Shown: positions 36,834 through 45,003, numbered from the stretch's first letter. The stretch: DNA of 64,000 nt from Sphingorhabdus sp. YGSMI21 (GCF_002776575.1 NZ_CP022548.1:3673001-3737000), one strand, 5' to 3'. The notes: generated by a model from the letters alone, not told the origin. Numbers and translations are program-made.

Positions 36834-38498
36834 CTAGTGGATAGTGATCATCGTCAATTGCTCGGCCAGGCGGAGCGCGGCAGCATAATCATCTTCAAAA
36901 TAGACGCCCGCCAGACCGTCGTTCGCCAGGCCGATCCGCCCGAGCATTTCCCGCGGCTGCACTTGCACGCCGGACAGGATGATCTTGGCGCCGGAGACGC
37001 GGGCCTGCTCGATAAATTCCTCGATCATCGTCACGCCGCTGGCATCGAGCATCGGCACCAGCCGCATCCGCAAGATGATGACCTTGGGCGTGCGCCCGAT
37101 CTTGCGCATCGCGTCGAGCAATTCACCCGCCACCCCGAAAAACACCGGTCCGCTGATCCGGAACACCTCGACGCCGCTCGGGAGATCGTCGCGCTGGCTC
37201 AGGTCATCGGCATCATCATCCGGATCGGGTCCATTGCCGTTCTCCAGCTGCACCGTCTCGCTCATCCGCGCCATGAACAACAGCGACGCCAAGGTGACCC
37301 CGACGCCGATCGCCACGGTCAGATCGACCAATATCGTCAGCCCGAAGGTGAGCAGCAAAACCGCGCGGTCGCTGTTGGGCATGCGCAGCAGCGCGATGAA
37401 CCGGTCGATCTCGCACATGCCCCAGGCGACGACGAACAGGATCGCCGCCAGCGCGGCCATTGGCACGAAGGCCATCAGACTGCTGCCCAGCAGGATGAAG
37501 AGCAGAATGAACAGCGCGTGCATCATGCCGGCCACGGGCGTCTTCGCGCCCGCCTTGATATTCGTCGCGGTCCGCGCAATCGCCCCCGTTGCGGGCAGTC
37601 CGCCAAAGGCCACCGAACCGAGATTGGCGACGCCCTGCCCGATCAGCTCCTGGTTGGACCGGTGGCGGGTGCCGGTCATCCCGTCCGCGACCACAGCGGA
37701 CAACAAAGCTTCGATCCCGGCGAGAAAGGCAATGGTGAAAGCCGAAGGCAGCAATTCCGCGACCCTTGCCCAGGTCACGACGGGCAGCGACGGCATCGGC
37801 ATTGTCACCGGCATATCCGGAAAGCGCGTCCCGATCGTGTCGACGGGCAGCTTGAGCAGCGCGACCACGATCGACGCCAGCACGAGTGCAATCAGGAAAC
37901 CCGGCAATTTGGGGGCGAACCTCTTGAGCGCGACAATCACGCAGAAAGCACCGAGACCGACCAGCAGAGTAGCCATATGCACCGTCGACATGGCACCAAA
38001 ATAGGCCTGCCATTTCGGCAGAAATTCCGACGGAACGGTCTCCAGCGACAGACCCAGAAAATCCTTCACCTGGCTGGAGGCAATGATCACCGCGATGCCC
38101 GCGGTGAAGCCGGTGACCACCGGATGCGGGATGAACTTGATCAGCCGCCCGATCTTGAACGCCCCGGCGGCAATCAGGATCAGCCCCGCCATGAATGTCG
38201 CGATCAGCAGGCCGTCATAGCCATGCTGGGCGATGACATTGAACACGACCACGACGAAGGCGCCGGTCGGCCCGCCAACCTGCACCCGGGAACCGCCGAG
38301 GAAGGAGATCAGGAAGCCGGCGATAACCGCGGTGACCAGCCCCTTGTCGGGCGAGGCGCCGCTGGCGATTGCCAATGCCATCGACAGGGGCAGCGCCACG
38401 ATCGCGACGGTCAGACCGGCGACCGCATCAGCCTTGAACAGGCCGAAATCATAGCCTTCGCGCATCGTGGTGAAAATTTTGGGCGTGAAGCTGTTCAT
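36834..38498 (-). CDS. SulP family anion transporter with STAS domain
   Basis: A 554-aa SLC26/SulP permease. The membrane part (residues 15-400) begins ADAVAGLTVAIVALPLSMALAIASG, with QVGGPTGAFVVVV and FIPHPVVTGFTAGIAVIIA as family blocks. The C-terminal STAS domain (about 430-545) has VEVFRISGPVFFGVAGEL and LDASGVTMIEEFI. Substrates in this family include sulfate, bicarbonate and dicarboxylates, and nothing here selects between them. It follows the small XRE gene by 11 bp and is presumably controlled by it. Confidence 0.92.
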   Translation of the reverse strand: MNSFTPKIFTTMREGYDFGLFKADAVAGLTVAIVALPLSMALAIASGASPDKGLVTAVIAGFLISFLGGSRVQVGGPTGAFVVVVFNVIAQHGYDGLLIATFMAGLILIAAGAFKIGRLIKFIPHPVVTGFTAGIAVIIASSQVKDFLGLSLETVPSEFLPKWQAYFGAMSTVHMATLLVGLGAFCVIVALKRFAPKLPGFLIALVLASIVVALLKLPVDTIGTRFPDMPVTMPMPSLPVVTWARVAELLPSAFTIAFLAGIEALLSAVVADGMTGTRHRSNQELIGQGVANLGSVAFGGLPATGAIARTATNIKAGAKTPVAGMMHALFILLFILLGSSLMAFVPMAALAAILFVVAWGMCEIDRFIALLRMPNSDRAVLLLTFGLTILVDLTVAIGVGVTLASLLFMARMSETVQLENGNGPDPDDDADDLSQRDDLPSGVEVFRISGPVFFGVAGELLDAMRKIGRTPKVIILRMRLVPMLDASGVTMIEEFIEQARVSGAKIILSGVQVQPREMLGRIGLANDGLAGVYFEDDYAAALRLAEQLTMITIH

Positions 38499-38509
38499 CG
38501 GCCGGGCCT

Positions 38510-38830
38510 CTATTCGGTTGCCGCGTCCGACCCCGCCTGATCGAACAGGATCGAGCCCACTGCGCTTGCCGCCTTGCCTCCCGTCGTCTCGCGCAGCCGC
38601 ACGCCGCGACCGATACCGGTGCTGGGCGCATTTTCCCCGATCAGTTCTATCCCGGCGTTTTCCAGTGCGCCGATGACCTTGACCAGCGTGTCGACCACGC
38701 CACGCACCTGCCCGTCGGAAGCTTCCATGCGCTGGATCGTCGGCAATGACAGGCCAGCCAGGCCGGCCAGTTGCCGCTGATCGATCCCCAGCAGGGCGCG
38801 AGAGGCCCGCATCTGTTGTGACGTGATCAT
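38510..38830 (-). CDS. XRE-family helix-turn-helix regulator
   Basis: A 106-aa DNA-binding protein. The N-terminal HTH reads ITSQQMRASRALLGIDQRQLAGLAGLSLPTIQRMEA, a typical Cro/C1-type domain. The rest (VDTLVKVIGALENAGIELIGENA...GRGVRLR) is the short tail seen in many alphaproteobacterial XRE proteins placed beside transporters. ATG 38830 is used in place of TTG 38833. It is the first gene of a two-gene unit with sulP, and the A+T-rich palindromes immediately upstream are good candidates for its own operator. Confidence 0.88.
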   Translation of the reverse strand: MITSQQMRASRALLGIDQRQLAGLAGLSLPTIQRMEASDGQVRGVVDTLVKVIGALENAGIELIGENAPSTGIGRGVRLRETTGGKAASAVGSILFDQAGSDAATE

Positions 38831-38843
38831 CAATCTATTCCTA

Positions 38844-38912
38844 TTGATATATTATACATCAAATATCAGTATTAACAATTTATCTTGATGGTGTATAGAG
38901 AATATTCATCAA
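38844..38912. promoter_or_regulatory. Paired palindromic operators upstream of XRE-sulP
   Basis: An A+T-rich island in G+C-rich DNA. TTGATATATTATACATCAA (38844-38862) is a 19-bp palindrome with one mismatched pair per arm. A second element, TTGATG...CATCAA with 16 nt between (38885-38912), repeats the same half-site. The island lies 14 bp upstream of the XRE start and 43 bp before the divergent DUF983 gene, so a regulator bound here could control both. Confidence 0.6.
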
Positions 38913-38954
38913 CGCCGGCCTCTGCGGCTCAGACATATAGACAGGACAAGGTGA

Positions 38955-39461
38955 ATGGCCGGATTTGAGACTTTGCTCGACAGGATCGTCGACGACATGA
39001 GCAACCGCGACGAAGCCTCTCCCACGCCACCGGAAGCATCTGTCGTCCCGGCGCTGCCGAAATCGGTGTCCGAGGCCTTCACGCGCGGCCTGCTCGGCCG
39101 CTGCCCCAGCTGCGGTAAAGCCAAGATGTTCCCACGGCTGCTCAAGCCGGTCGACCGTTGCCCGCTATGTGGCCAGGACTGGACCGCGCAACAGGCCGAT
39201 GATTTCCCCGCCTATGTGGCGATCATCGTCACCGGCCATATACTCGCGCCCGTCATCATCTTCATGATCAACGAGACCGCCTTCTCCATGTGGACCAATC
39301 TGCTGATCATAATCATCATGGCGCTTGCCCTGATCGCCGCCCTGCTGCAACCGGCCAAAGGCGCGATCATCGCCCTGCAATGGTGGCTGGGCCTGAACGG
39401 ATTTAAAAAACCTCCCCGTCCGGGCGCAGCGCTGCTGTCCGACACTGGCCAGGATCGCTGA
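38955..39461 (+). CDS. DUF983 zinc-ribbon membrane protein
   Basis: A 168-aa protein. An acidic N-terminal tail precedes a zinc ribbon (RCPSCGKAKMF...DRCPLCGQDW, two CxxC pairs). Two transmembrane helices follow (AYVAIIVTGHILAPVIIFMI, LLIIIIMALALIAALL), then the amphipathic KGAIIALQWWLG. DUF983 proteins sit near cytochrome oxidase assembly genes in some genomes, and their role is unsettled. The in-frame ATG at 38997 is an alternative start. It is transcribed divergently from the XRE-sulP pair. Confidence 0.88.
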   Translation: MAGFETLLDRIVDDMSNRDEASPTPPEASVVPALPKSVSEAFTRGLLGRCPSCGKAKMFPRLLKPVDRCPLCGQDWTAQQADDFPAYVAIIVTGHILAPVIIFMINETAFSMWTNLLIIIIMALALIAALLQPAKGAIIALQWWLGLNGFKKPPRPGAALLSDTGQDR

Positions 39462-39522
39462 CAGCCCGGACCGCCGTTCCGAAAAGGCCAGCAGCAGCGA
39501 TATGGCGCAGGCTTTTCCGCAC

Positions 39523-39540
39523 GTGTCACGAAACCGTCAA
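39523..39540 (+). promoter_or_regulatory. Candidate PhoB box upstream of TonB receptor-phytase operon
   Basis: GTGTCAC-GAAA-CCGTCAA is two 7-bp direct repeats of the CTGTCAT type whose GTCA cores are exactly 11 bp apart, the spacing of PhoB sites. It lies 91 bp upstream of the receptor start. A phosphate-starvation site ahead of a phytase operon makes functional sense. The second half-site is imperfect. Confidence 0.5.
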
Positions 39541-39630
39541 TAAAGATTCATCCCGGAGTCTTCGAAACGGTCATTTCCCTTCACAATTAGCGCCTAGAGG
39601 CCCGGTACATCAGATTTACCGGAGGGCATC

Positions 39631-42468
39631 ATGGCCAAAATATCTAAGTTTCGCAAAGAGTTACTAATCGGATCGGCGGCTGTCCTGCTGGCTCTGCCGG
39701 GCGTCGCTACGGCCGGTACGGTGAGCGGCGTGGTCAGCGACTCCAGCGAAACCAGAGGCTTGCAGGCGGCCCAGGTCCGCATCGTCGAGCTGGACCGGGT
39801 GGTCACCACCGGTCGCGACGGCAGCTATCGCTTCCCCGATGTGCCGGCCGGCACCTATACGCTGGAGACCCGCTATATCGGCGCGGACACCAGCCAGACC
39901 AGCATCACGATCAGCGACGCCAGCCCCACTGTCGCCAATATACTGCTGCAAAGCGGTGCAGGCACGGAAATCCTGGTCATCGGCCAGAGTGCCAACCAGG
40001 CCAGTTCGCTTTCCCGCAAGCGCGAGGCCGATGGTGTTTCCTCGGTCCTGACCCGGGATGCGATCGGCCAGTTTCCCGACCAGAATGTCGCTGAATCGCT
40101 CCGCCGCGTTCCAGGTGTCAACATCCTCAACGACCAGGGCGAAGGCCGCTTTGTATCGGTCCGCGGCCTCGACCCCAATCTGAACGCGTCCTCGCTCAAC
40201 GGTGTGCGCATCCCCTCGCCCGAAAGCGATGTCCGCTCGGTGGCGCTCGACGTCATTTCCAGCGACCTGATCGAATCGATCGAAATCAAGAAATCGCTGA
40301 CCCCCGACATGGACGGCGACACGATCGGCGCCTCGATCGAAATCAAGACGGTCAGCGCCTTTGACCGCAAGAAAGACCTGCTGACCGGCAAGATCGAGGG
40401 CAGCTACAATGATTATGCCGGCCATGTTTCACCAAAGGGCAGCGTCGATTTCTCGACCCGTCTGACCGATAATATCGGCGTCGCGGGCGGCCTGTCCTAT
40501 TACAAGCGCAAGTTCGAAACCGATAATATCGAAGCCGAAGGCTGGGATACCAATGATGACGGCGTCGTCTATGCCGAGGAGGTCCAGTACCGCGACTATG
40601 ACGTCGAACGCGAACGGATCAGCGCCTCGCTGTCCTTCGATTTCCGCGCCAGCGACAGCACCGAACTCTATGTGCGCGGCATCTACAGCCAGTTCGATGA
40701 TCAGGAATTTCGCGGACGCACGACCTTCAAGCTCGACGAGGAAGCCAGCAGCGGCGACGCCAACAGCGCTCTGTTCGACGACGCCGACGGTGAAATCGAG
40801 ATCGAACGGGACATCAAGGACCGCATGGAAAGCCAGAAGATCCGTTCCGTCGTGCTCGGCGGCAAGACCGAAACCGGTCCCTGGAAAGTTGAATATTCGG
40901 GCAGCTGGTCGAAATCGAGCGAGAATGAAGATGGTTCGCTCGACCCCACGACCTTTTCCAACAAGTTCGAAGACGACGGGCTCAGCGTCCTGTTCGATTA
41001 TGCGGACGGTCGCATCCCGACTTACAGCTACGCTTCCGGTTCTGCCCTGGCCAACGACCCTGGTCTATATGAGCTGGACGATGTCGAACTGACCGCTCTG
41101 TCGGCGGCAGAGGACGAGGAATATTCGGCAAAGCTGGACGTCTCCCGCCAGTTCGCGATGGGCAATGGTGATTTCACCGTGCAGGCCGGCTTCAAGGGCC
41201 GCTGGCGCGAAAAACGCTACGACAATGACGTTGAATTTTACGAAGACAGCACCGGCACTTACACGCTAGCCGATGTGCTGGGCACCCAGACCTATCGTAT
41301 CACCGATCTTGGTCCGGTTGCCAGCCATAGCGGTCCCACGGAATATTTCCGCGCCAATTTCGGCGATTTCGAACTTCAGGAAATCGACAGCCAGTTTGAT
41401 TCCGCTGTTTCCGACTATGTGAACCAGGAAGATATTTACGCCGGCTATCTGCTGGGTCGCTGGGACAGCGACAAGCTGCGCGTCATCGGCGGTGTGCGCT
41501 TCGAGAGGACCGAAAATGTCATCTCCGCCAACACGGTGACCCTGGTCGAGGAAGACGCAACCTTTGGCGGCGTGACCTTTACCGAAGACACAGTCGTGGT
41601 TGCACCCAACAGCTTCACGCGCAGCTATGACGACTGGCTGCCGAGCCTCAATATCCGCTTCGAACCGCAGCGCAATCTGGTATTGCGCGCTGCCGGCTAC
41701 CGCAGCGTCGTGAGACCCAATCTGTCCGATCTGGCCCCCCGTTTCGCTGTCGAACAAAATGACGATGACGAGCGCGAAGGTGAATTCGGCAATCCCGACC
41801 TGCTGCCTTACGAAGCCTGGAACTTCGATGCGTCCGCCGAATTTTACTTCAGCTCGAACGGCGCGCTGACGGCGAACCTGTTCTACAAGGATATCAAGAA
41901 TTTCATCGTCGAATCGCTTGAGGAGAACGGCACCCGCTTCGGCATAGACTTTGACGAGGCAACCATCCCGATCAACGGCAGCAGCGCCGAGGTTTTCGGC
42001 ATCGAACTGGGCTTTGCGCAGGCACTCAATTTTCTGCCCGATCCGCTCGACGGCTTTCTCGTCAACTTCAACTATACCTATACCGATGCCACCGGCACGG
42101 TGCCGACGGACGGTGATATCACCGATCTGCGCAGCATCACTCTGCCGAGCAGCTCCAAGCACACGTTCAACGCGGTACTGGGTTACGAGAAAGGCCCGTT
42201 CGATTTTCGTCTCGCGGGCACCTATCGGGACCGCTATCTTGACGAACTCGGCGCGGAAGCCGGCGAGGACCGGTATGTCGACAATCATTTCCAGCTCGAC
42301 GCCAGCGTGAAGTTCAAGCTGAACAAGAATATCCGGTTGTTCGCCGAATGGATCAATATCAACAATGCCAAATATTTCGCCTATCAGAATTTCGATACGC
42401 GTAAGCGGCTGTTGCAATATGAAGAATATGGCTCGACCTTCAAATTTGGCGCAAAGATAACGATGTGA
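39631..42468 (+). CDS. TonB-dependent receptor, probably for phytate or its products
   Basis: A 945-aa outer-membrane transporter. After the signal peptide (ELLIGSAAVLLALPGVATA), residues 29-110 form a carboxypeptidase-regulatory-like beta-sandwich (GTVSGVVSDSSETRGLQAAQ). The plug follows (DAIGQFPDQNVAESLRRVPGVNI, GEGRFVSVRGLDPNLN), then a 22-strand barrel. The pattern is that of the Caulobacter/Xanthomonas TonB-receptor group. The last residues are FGAKITM, with Met in place of the usual C-terminal Phe. The stop codon shares a base with the phytase start, so receptor and enzyme are made together, which points to inositol phosphates as ligand. GGAGG precedes the ATG. Confidence 0.93.
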   Translation: MAKISKFRKELLIGSAAVLLALPGVATAGTVSGVVSDSSETRGLQAAQVRIVELDRVVTTGRDGSYRFPDVPAGTYTLETRYIGADTSQTSITISDASPTVANILLQSGAGTEILVIGQSANQASSLSRKREADGVSSVLTRDAIGQFPDQNVAESLRRVPGVNILNDQGEGRFVSVRGLDPNLNASSLNGVRIPSPESDVRSVALDVISSDLIESIEIKKSLTPDMDGDTIGASIEIKTVSAFDRKKDLLTGKIEGSYNDYAGHVSPKGSVDFSTRLTDNIGVAGGLSYYKRKFETDNIEAEGWDTNDDGVVYAEEVQYRDYDVERERISASLSFDFRASDSTELYVRGIYSQFDDQEFRGRTTFKLDEEASSGDANSALFDDADGEIEIERDIKDRMESQKIRSVVLGGKTETGPWKVEYSGSWSKSSENEDGSLDPTTFSNKFEDDGLSVLFDYADGRIPTYSYASGSALANDPGLYELDDVELTALSAAEDEEYSAKLDVSRQFAMGNGDFTVQAGFKGRWREKRYDNDVEFYEDSTGTYTLADVLGTQTYRITDLGPVASHSGPTEYFRANFGDFELQEIDSQFDSAVSDYVNQEDIYAGYLLGRWDSDKLRVIGGVRFERTENVISANTVTLVEEDATFGGVTFTEDTVVVAPNSFTRSYDDWLPSLNIRFEPQRNLVLRAAGYRSVVRPNLSDLAPRFAVEQNDDDEREGEFGNPDLLPYEAWNFDASAEFYFSSNGALTANLFYKDIKNFIVESLEENGTRFGIDFDEATIPINGSSAEVFGIELGFAQALNFLPDPLDGFLVNFNYTYTDATGTVPTDGDITDLRSITLPSSSKHTFNAVLGYEKGPFDFRLAGTYRDRYLDELGAEAGEDRYVDNHFQLDASVKFKLNKNIRLFAEWININNAKYFAYQNFDTRKRLLQYEEYGSTFKFGAKITM

Positions 42469-43511
42469 TGAAAAATATACTCTCCCCTCTGCTGCTCGGC
42501 AGCCTCGCTCTGTCCGGTTGCGCAACCCCCTCAGGTACGGTCTCTTCAGCGCCGACGCTCGCACTGACGGCCGACGCGGAAACCGTTCCGGTCGGCACCG
42601 TCAACCGCGATGCGGCGGATGATCCGGCGATCTGGCGCAATGCCGAAGATCCGGCGAACAGCCTGATCATCGGGACCGACAAGCGCGCCGGTCTCTATGT
42701 CTACGGTCTGGATGGCAGCAAGAAATCCTTCCTGCCGGAAGGCGAGCTGAACAATGTGGATCTGCGCGAAGTCATGATCGGCGGCGAGAAGACCGTGCTG
42801 GTCGGCGCGAGCATCCGCAACGACCGCGCCAACGCGCATATCGGTCTCTACCGGCTCGATTCCGAATCCGCGGAACTGACTTTGCTGGGCAAATATCCGG
42901 CCGGTCCCGGCGAAGCTTATGGGTTCTGCTTCGGTCAGGACAGCGGCGGCGAGACCTTTGCCTATATGATCGAGAAAAGCGGCTTTGTCCGCGAGATCAC
43001 TTTAGCATTTGATGGCGGCACACCGAGCGCTCGTATTACGCGCGAATATAAGCTGGCGACCCAGCCGGAGGGCTGCGTCGTCGATGACCGCACCGGGCGG
43101 CTTTATGTCGGCGAAGAGAATAGCGGCATATGGCTGTTCGATCTGAATGCCGACAATTTCGAGCCGCAGCGCTTTGCCAATATCAATGGCAAAGAACTGG
43201 TCGCCGATGTTGAAGGACTGGCACTGGCCCCGGAAGGTCTGAATGGCGGCTATCTGGTAGCCTCCAGCCAGGGCGACAATGCCTATGTGCTCTATGACCT
43301 GATCACAGGCGCCTATGTGAACCGCTTCCGCCTGGTCGATGGCGCCATAGACGGCACGTCGGAAACGGACGGGATCGAAGTCATATTGGGTGACTTTGGC
43401 CCGGCCTATCCCGAAGGGCTGATGGTGATGCAGGATGGTGCAAATGAAGGCGGCACACAGAATTTCAAGCTGGTAAGCTGGTCGAAGATCAAGGCTGCCG
43501 TCGCGCCATAA
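42468..43511 (+). CDS. Beta-propeller phytase (3-phytase), lipoprotein
   Basis: A 347-aa six-bladed propeller phytase that releases phosphate from phytate with calcium. The N-terminus ILSPLLLGSLALSGCATPSG has a lipobox (LALSGC), so it should be tethered to the cell surface or periplasm. Conserved blocks are DAADDPAIWRNAEDPANSLIIGTDKR-type (visible as RDAADDPAIW and SLIIGTDKRAGLYVYGLDG), AYGFCFGQD, QPEGCVVDDRTGRLYVGEE, DVEGLALAP and TDGIEVI. The ATG overlaps the receptor stop by one base; a GTG three bases earlier is also possible. The operon probably serves phosphate acquisition. Confidence 0.93.
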   Translation: MKNILSPLLLGSLALSGCATPSGTVSSAPTLALTADAETVPVGTVNRDAADDPAIWRNAEDPANSLIIGTDKRAGLYVYGLDGSKKSFLPEGELNNVDLREVMIGGEKTVLVGASIRNDRANAHIGLYRLDSESAELTLLGKYPAGPGEAYGFCFGQDSGGETFAYMIEKSGFVREITLAFDGGTPSARITREYKLATQPEGCVVDDRTGRLYVGEENSGIWLFDLNADNFEPQRFANINGKELVADVEGLALAPEGLNGGYLVASSQGDNAYVLYDLITGAYVNRFRLVDGAIDGTSETDGIEVILGDFGPAYPEGLMVMQDGANEGGTQNFKLVSWSKIKAAVAP

Positions 43512-43525
43512 TATTGACGAATGGA

Positions 43526-43559
43526 ACGGAAGGGAGCGTCGCCGCGGCCTCTCTTCCGT
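43526..43559 (+). terminator. Hairpin after phytase gene
   Basis: ACGGAAGGGAG pairs with CTCTCTTCCGT (11 bp with one G-U) 15 bp after the phytase stop. No T-tract follows, so it would be a processing or factor-dependent end, not a classic intrinsic terminator. Confidence 0.5.
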
Positions 43560-43609
43560 CATCCCGTCAAAACTGCTTTCCTACAGTCGACCCTATCCTC
43601 TATCTTCCG

Positions 43610-43643
43610 GCCTGTCCTTCGCCATGCGCGGGACAGGCTCTTT
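43610..43643 (+). terminator. Second hairpin downstream of phytase
   Basis: GCCTGTCC (43610-43617) pairs with GGACAGGC (43631-43638) and is followed by TCTTT. It could finish readthrough from the phytase operon or form the 5' edge of the structured RNA that follows. Confidence 0.4.
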
Positions 43644-43650
43644 GACATTT

Positions 43651-43790
43651 GAACGGAAGGAGGATGCTCACACGACCTTTGAAACTCCGCGCACCCGGGC
43701 GGAAAATCCAAAGGTTACACTAGGCGCCGGCATGGCGGCCGGAAAATGGCAGAAACCTGAGCCTTTCAGGCAAAGGTCACAGAAAATAAA
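43651..43790 (+). ncRNA. Candidate structured RNA (switch-like, unassigned)
   Basis: The gap 43512-43821 is the only gene-free stretch over 300 bp. Within it, GACCTTTG (43674-43681) can pair either locally with CAAAGGTT (43709-43716), capping a UCCGC/GCGGA stem, or distally with CAAAGGTC (43771-43778) to close a multi-branch structure. That structure would contain CCGGC/GCCGG (43727-43742) and CCTGA/TCAGG (43756-43770). The 3' motif CTTTCAGGCAAAGG (43763-43776) and the internal CCAAAGG resemble parts of the glycine riboswitch core, but the GGAGAG and GCCGAAGGnGCAA signatures are absent. No plus-strand gene lies downstream. It could be an sRNA, a 3'UTR-derived RNA or a decayed riboswitch. Strand is inferred from the better motif fit. 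Confidence 0.35.
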
Positions 43791-43821
43791 ACCATTGGAC
43801 CTTGTAAAGTTCGGCCTGGGC

Positions 43822-44874
43822 CTAGCCCCGGCCGATCAACGCCATTGCCATATTGTCGGCGACATCTGAATCCGGAAGTTTTTGTGCCGCGCTCTGTTCC
43901 CAGATCTCGGTCAGCCGCTGTGGAATCATCGCGACCCGTCGATTGACTTCCTTGACGTCGCCGTCGCCGAGATATTCCAGACCGACGCTGATGATGCCGC
44001 CGGAGTTGATGACATAATCCGGTGCAAACAGGATGTTGCGGTCGAAGATTCGCTGGCCGTCTTCGGGAGTCGCTAGCTGGTTGTTGGCGCCACCGGCAAC
44101 GATCGGAACATTGAGATGAGCGATAGAGACTTTATCCAGTATCGCGCCCAAGGCATTGGGACTGAATACATCTGCCTCGACCCGCATGACCTCGTCGAGG
44201 CCGACGACCGTCGCGCCGATTTCCTTCGCCAGCGCGGCCGCATGGTCCTTGTTGATATCGGCGATGCTCAGCTTCGCGCCATCCTTGGCCAGCAGACGGG
44301 CAAGACCGCCGCCGACGCTGCCGACGCCCTGGATCGCGACATGGACGCCGTCCATGGATTCGCGGCCCAGCTTGTGCGCCACTGCGGCCTTCACGCCGAG
44401 ATAGACGCCCATCGCGGTAAAGGGTCCGGGATCGCCACCGGCTTCGCCGCTATTGCTGACCGGCAGGCCGGAGACATATTTGGTTTCCTTGGTCAGAGCG
44501 ACCATGTCCGCTGCGGTGATTCCGACATCTTCTGCGGTCACATATTGGCCGCCAAGCGACTCGATCATCCGGCCGAAAGCGGCGAGCATTTCGGGTGTCT
44601 TGGTCCGGTTGCGGTCGGCGAGAATCACCGCCTTGCCGCCGCCCAGTGGCAGTCCGGCCATGGCGTTCTTGAAGCTCATGCCGCGCGACAGGCGCAGCGC
44701 GTCGGTTACTGCGGTTTCGCGGTTTTCGTAGTGCCAGAAGCGCGTACCGCCGGCACCGGGGCCGAGATGGGTGCTGTGCAGCGCGATAATCGCGCTGAGG
44801 CCACTGTCGGCATCGTGGAAAAAATGGACCGCTTCATGGTCGTCAAAATCCGGCAAGTCCCACATCACGCTCAT
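43822..44874 (-). CDS. Leu/Phe/Val (Glu) dehydrogenase family protein
   Basis: A 350-aa NAD-dependent amino-acid dehydrogenase of the leucine/phenylalanine dehydrogenase branch, which oxidatively deaminates branched or aromatic amino acids. HLGPGAGGTRFWHY and GLPLGGGKAVIL (catalytic Lys) form the substrate domain, and YVTAEDVGI and PVSNSGEAGGDPGPFTAMGVY are family blocks. VAIQGVGSVGGGLARLLAKDGA is the NAD-binding GxGxxG strand. The start is placed at ATG 44874. A 10-bp-arm A+T-rich inverted repeat lies 24 bp upstream. The exact amino acid cannot be told. Confidence 0.9.
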   Translation of the reverse strand: MSVMWDLPDFDDHEAVHFFHDADSGLSAIIALHSTHLGPGAGGTRFWHYENRETAVTDALRLSRGMSFKNAMAGLPLGGGKAVILADRNRTKTPEMLAAFGRMIESLGGQYVTAEDVGITAADMVALTKETKYVSGLPVSNSGEAGGDPGPFTAMGVYLGVKAAVAHKLGRESMDGVHVAIQGVGSVGGGLARLLAKDGAKLSIADINKDHAAALAKEIGATVVGLDEVMRVEADVFSPNALGAILDKVSIAHLNVPIVAGGANNQLATPEDGQRIFDRNILFAPDYVINSGGIISVGLEYLGDGDVKEVNRRVAMIPQRLTEIWEQSAAQKLPDSDVADNMAMALIGRG

Positions 44875-44897
44875 GGCGGTTATCCCTGGCAATTGGA

Positions 44898-44931
44898 GTA
44901 ATTAAATATCCCATAGCTGTAATTTAATTAC
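44898..44931. promoter_or_regulatory. Inverted repeat upstream of Leu/Phe/Val dehydrogenase
   Basis: GTAATTAAAT-N14-ATTTAATTAC has perfect 10-bp arms. It sits 24 bp before the dehydrogenase start in otherwise G+C-rich DNA, consistent with an operator overlapping or just downstream of the promoter. Lrp/AsnC-type regulators, which often control such genes, favour A+T-rich dyads; the regulator is not identified. Confidence 0.55.
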
Positions 44932-45003
44932 AAATAAAGAAAGACTTTGCAGCCCGGCCATGTGGTGATGGCCTGGTAACACATCGTCGTCTTCAGGGAA
45001 AAA

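Noticed and set aside
36837..38540. Long plus-strand open frame opposite the SulP permease
   Set aside because: Composition is extreme (His, Asp, Gln, Arg) and there is no motif. It is a shadow of the permease frame.
43651..43790. Calling this segment a glycine riboswitch outright
   Set aside because: Only the CTTTCAGGCAAAGG part and CCAAAGG resemble it. The GGAGAG and GCCGAAGG(A/G)GCAA motifs are absent and there is no downstream gene, so it is left unassigned.
43624..43869. 81-codon plus-strand open frame in the gap after phytase
   Set aside because: No domain, unusual composition, and it runs into the 3' end of the convergent dehydrogenase gene. The stem-loops explain this sequence better.
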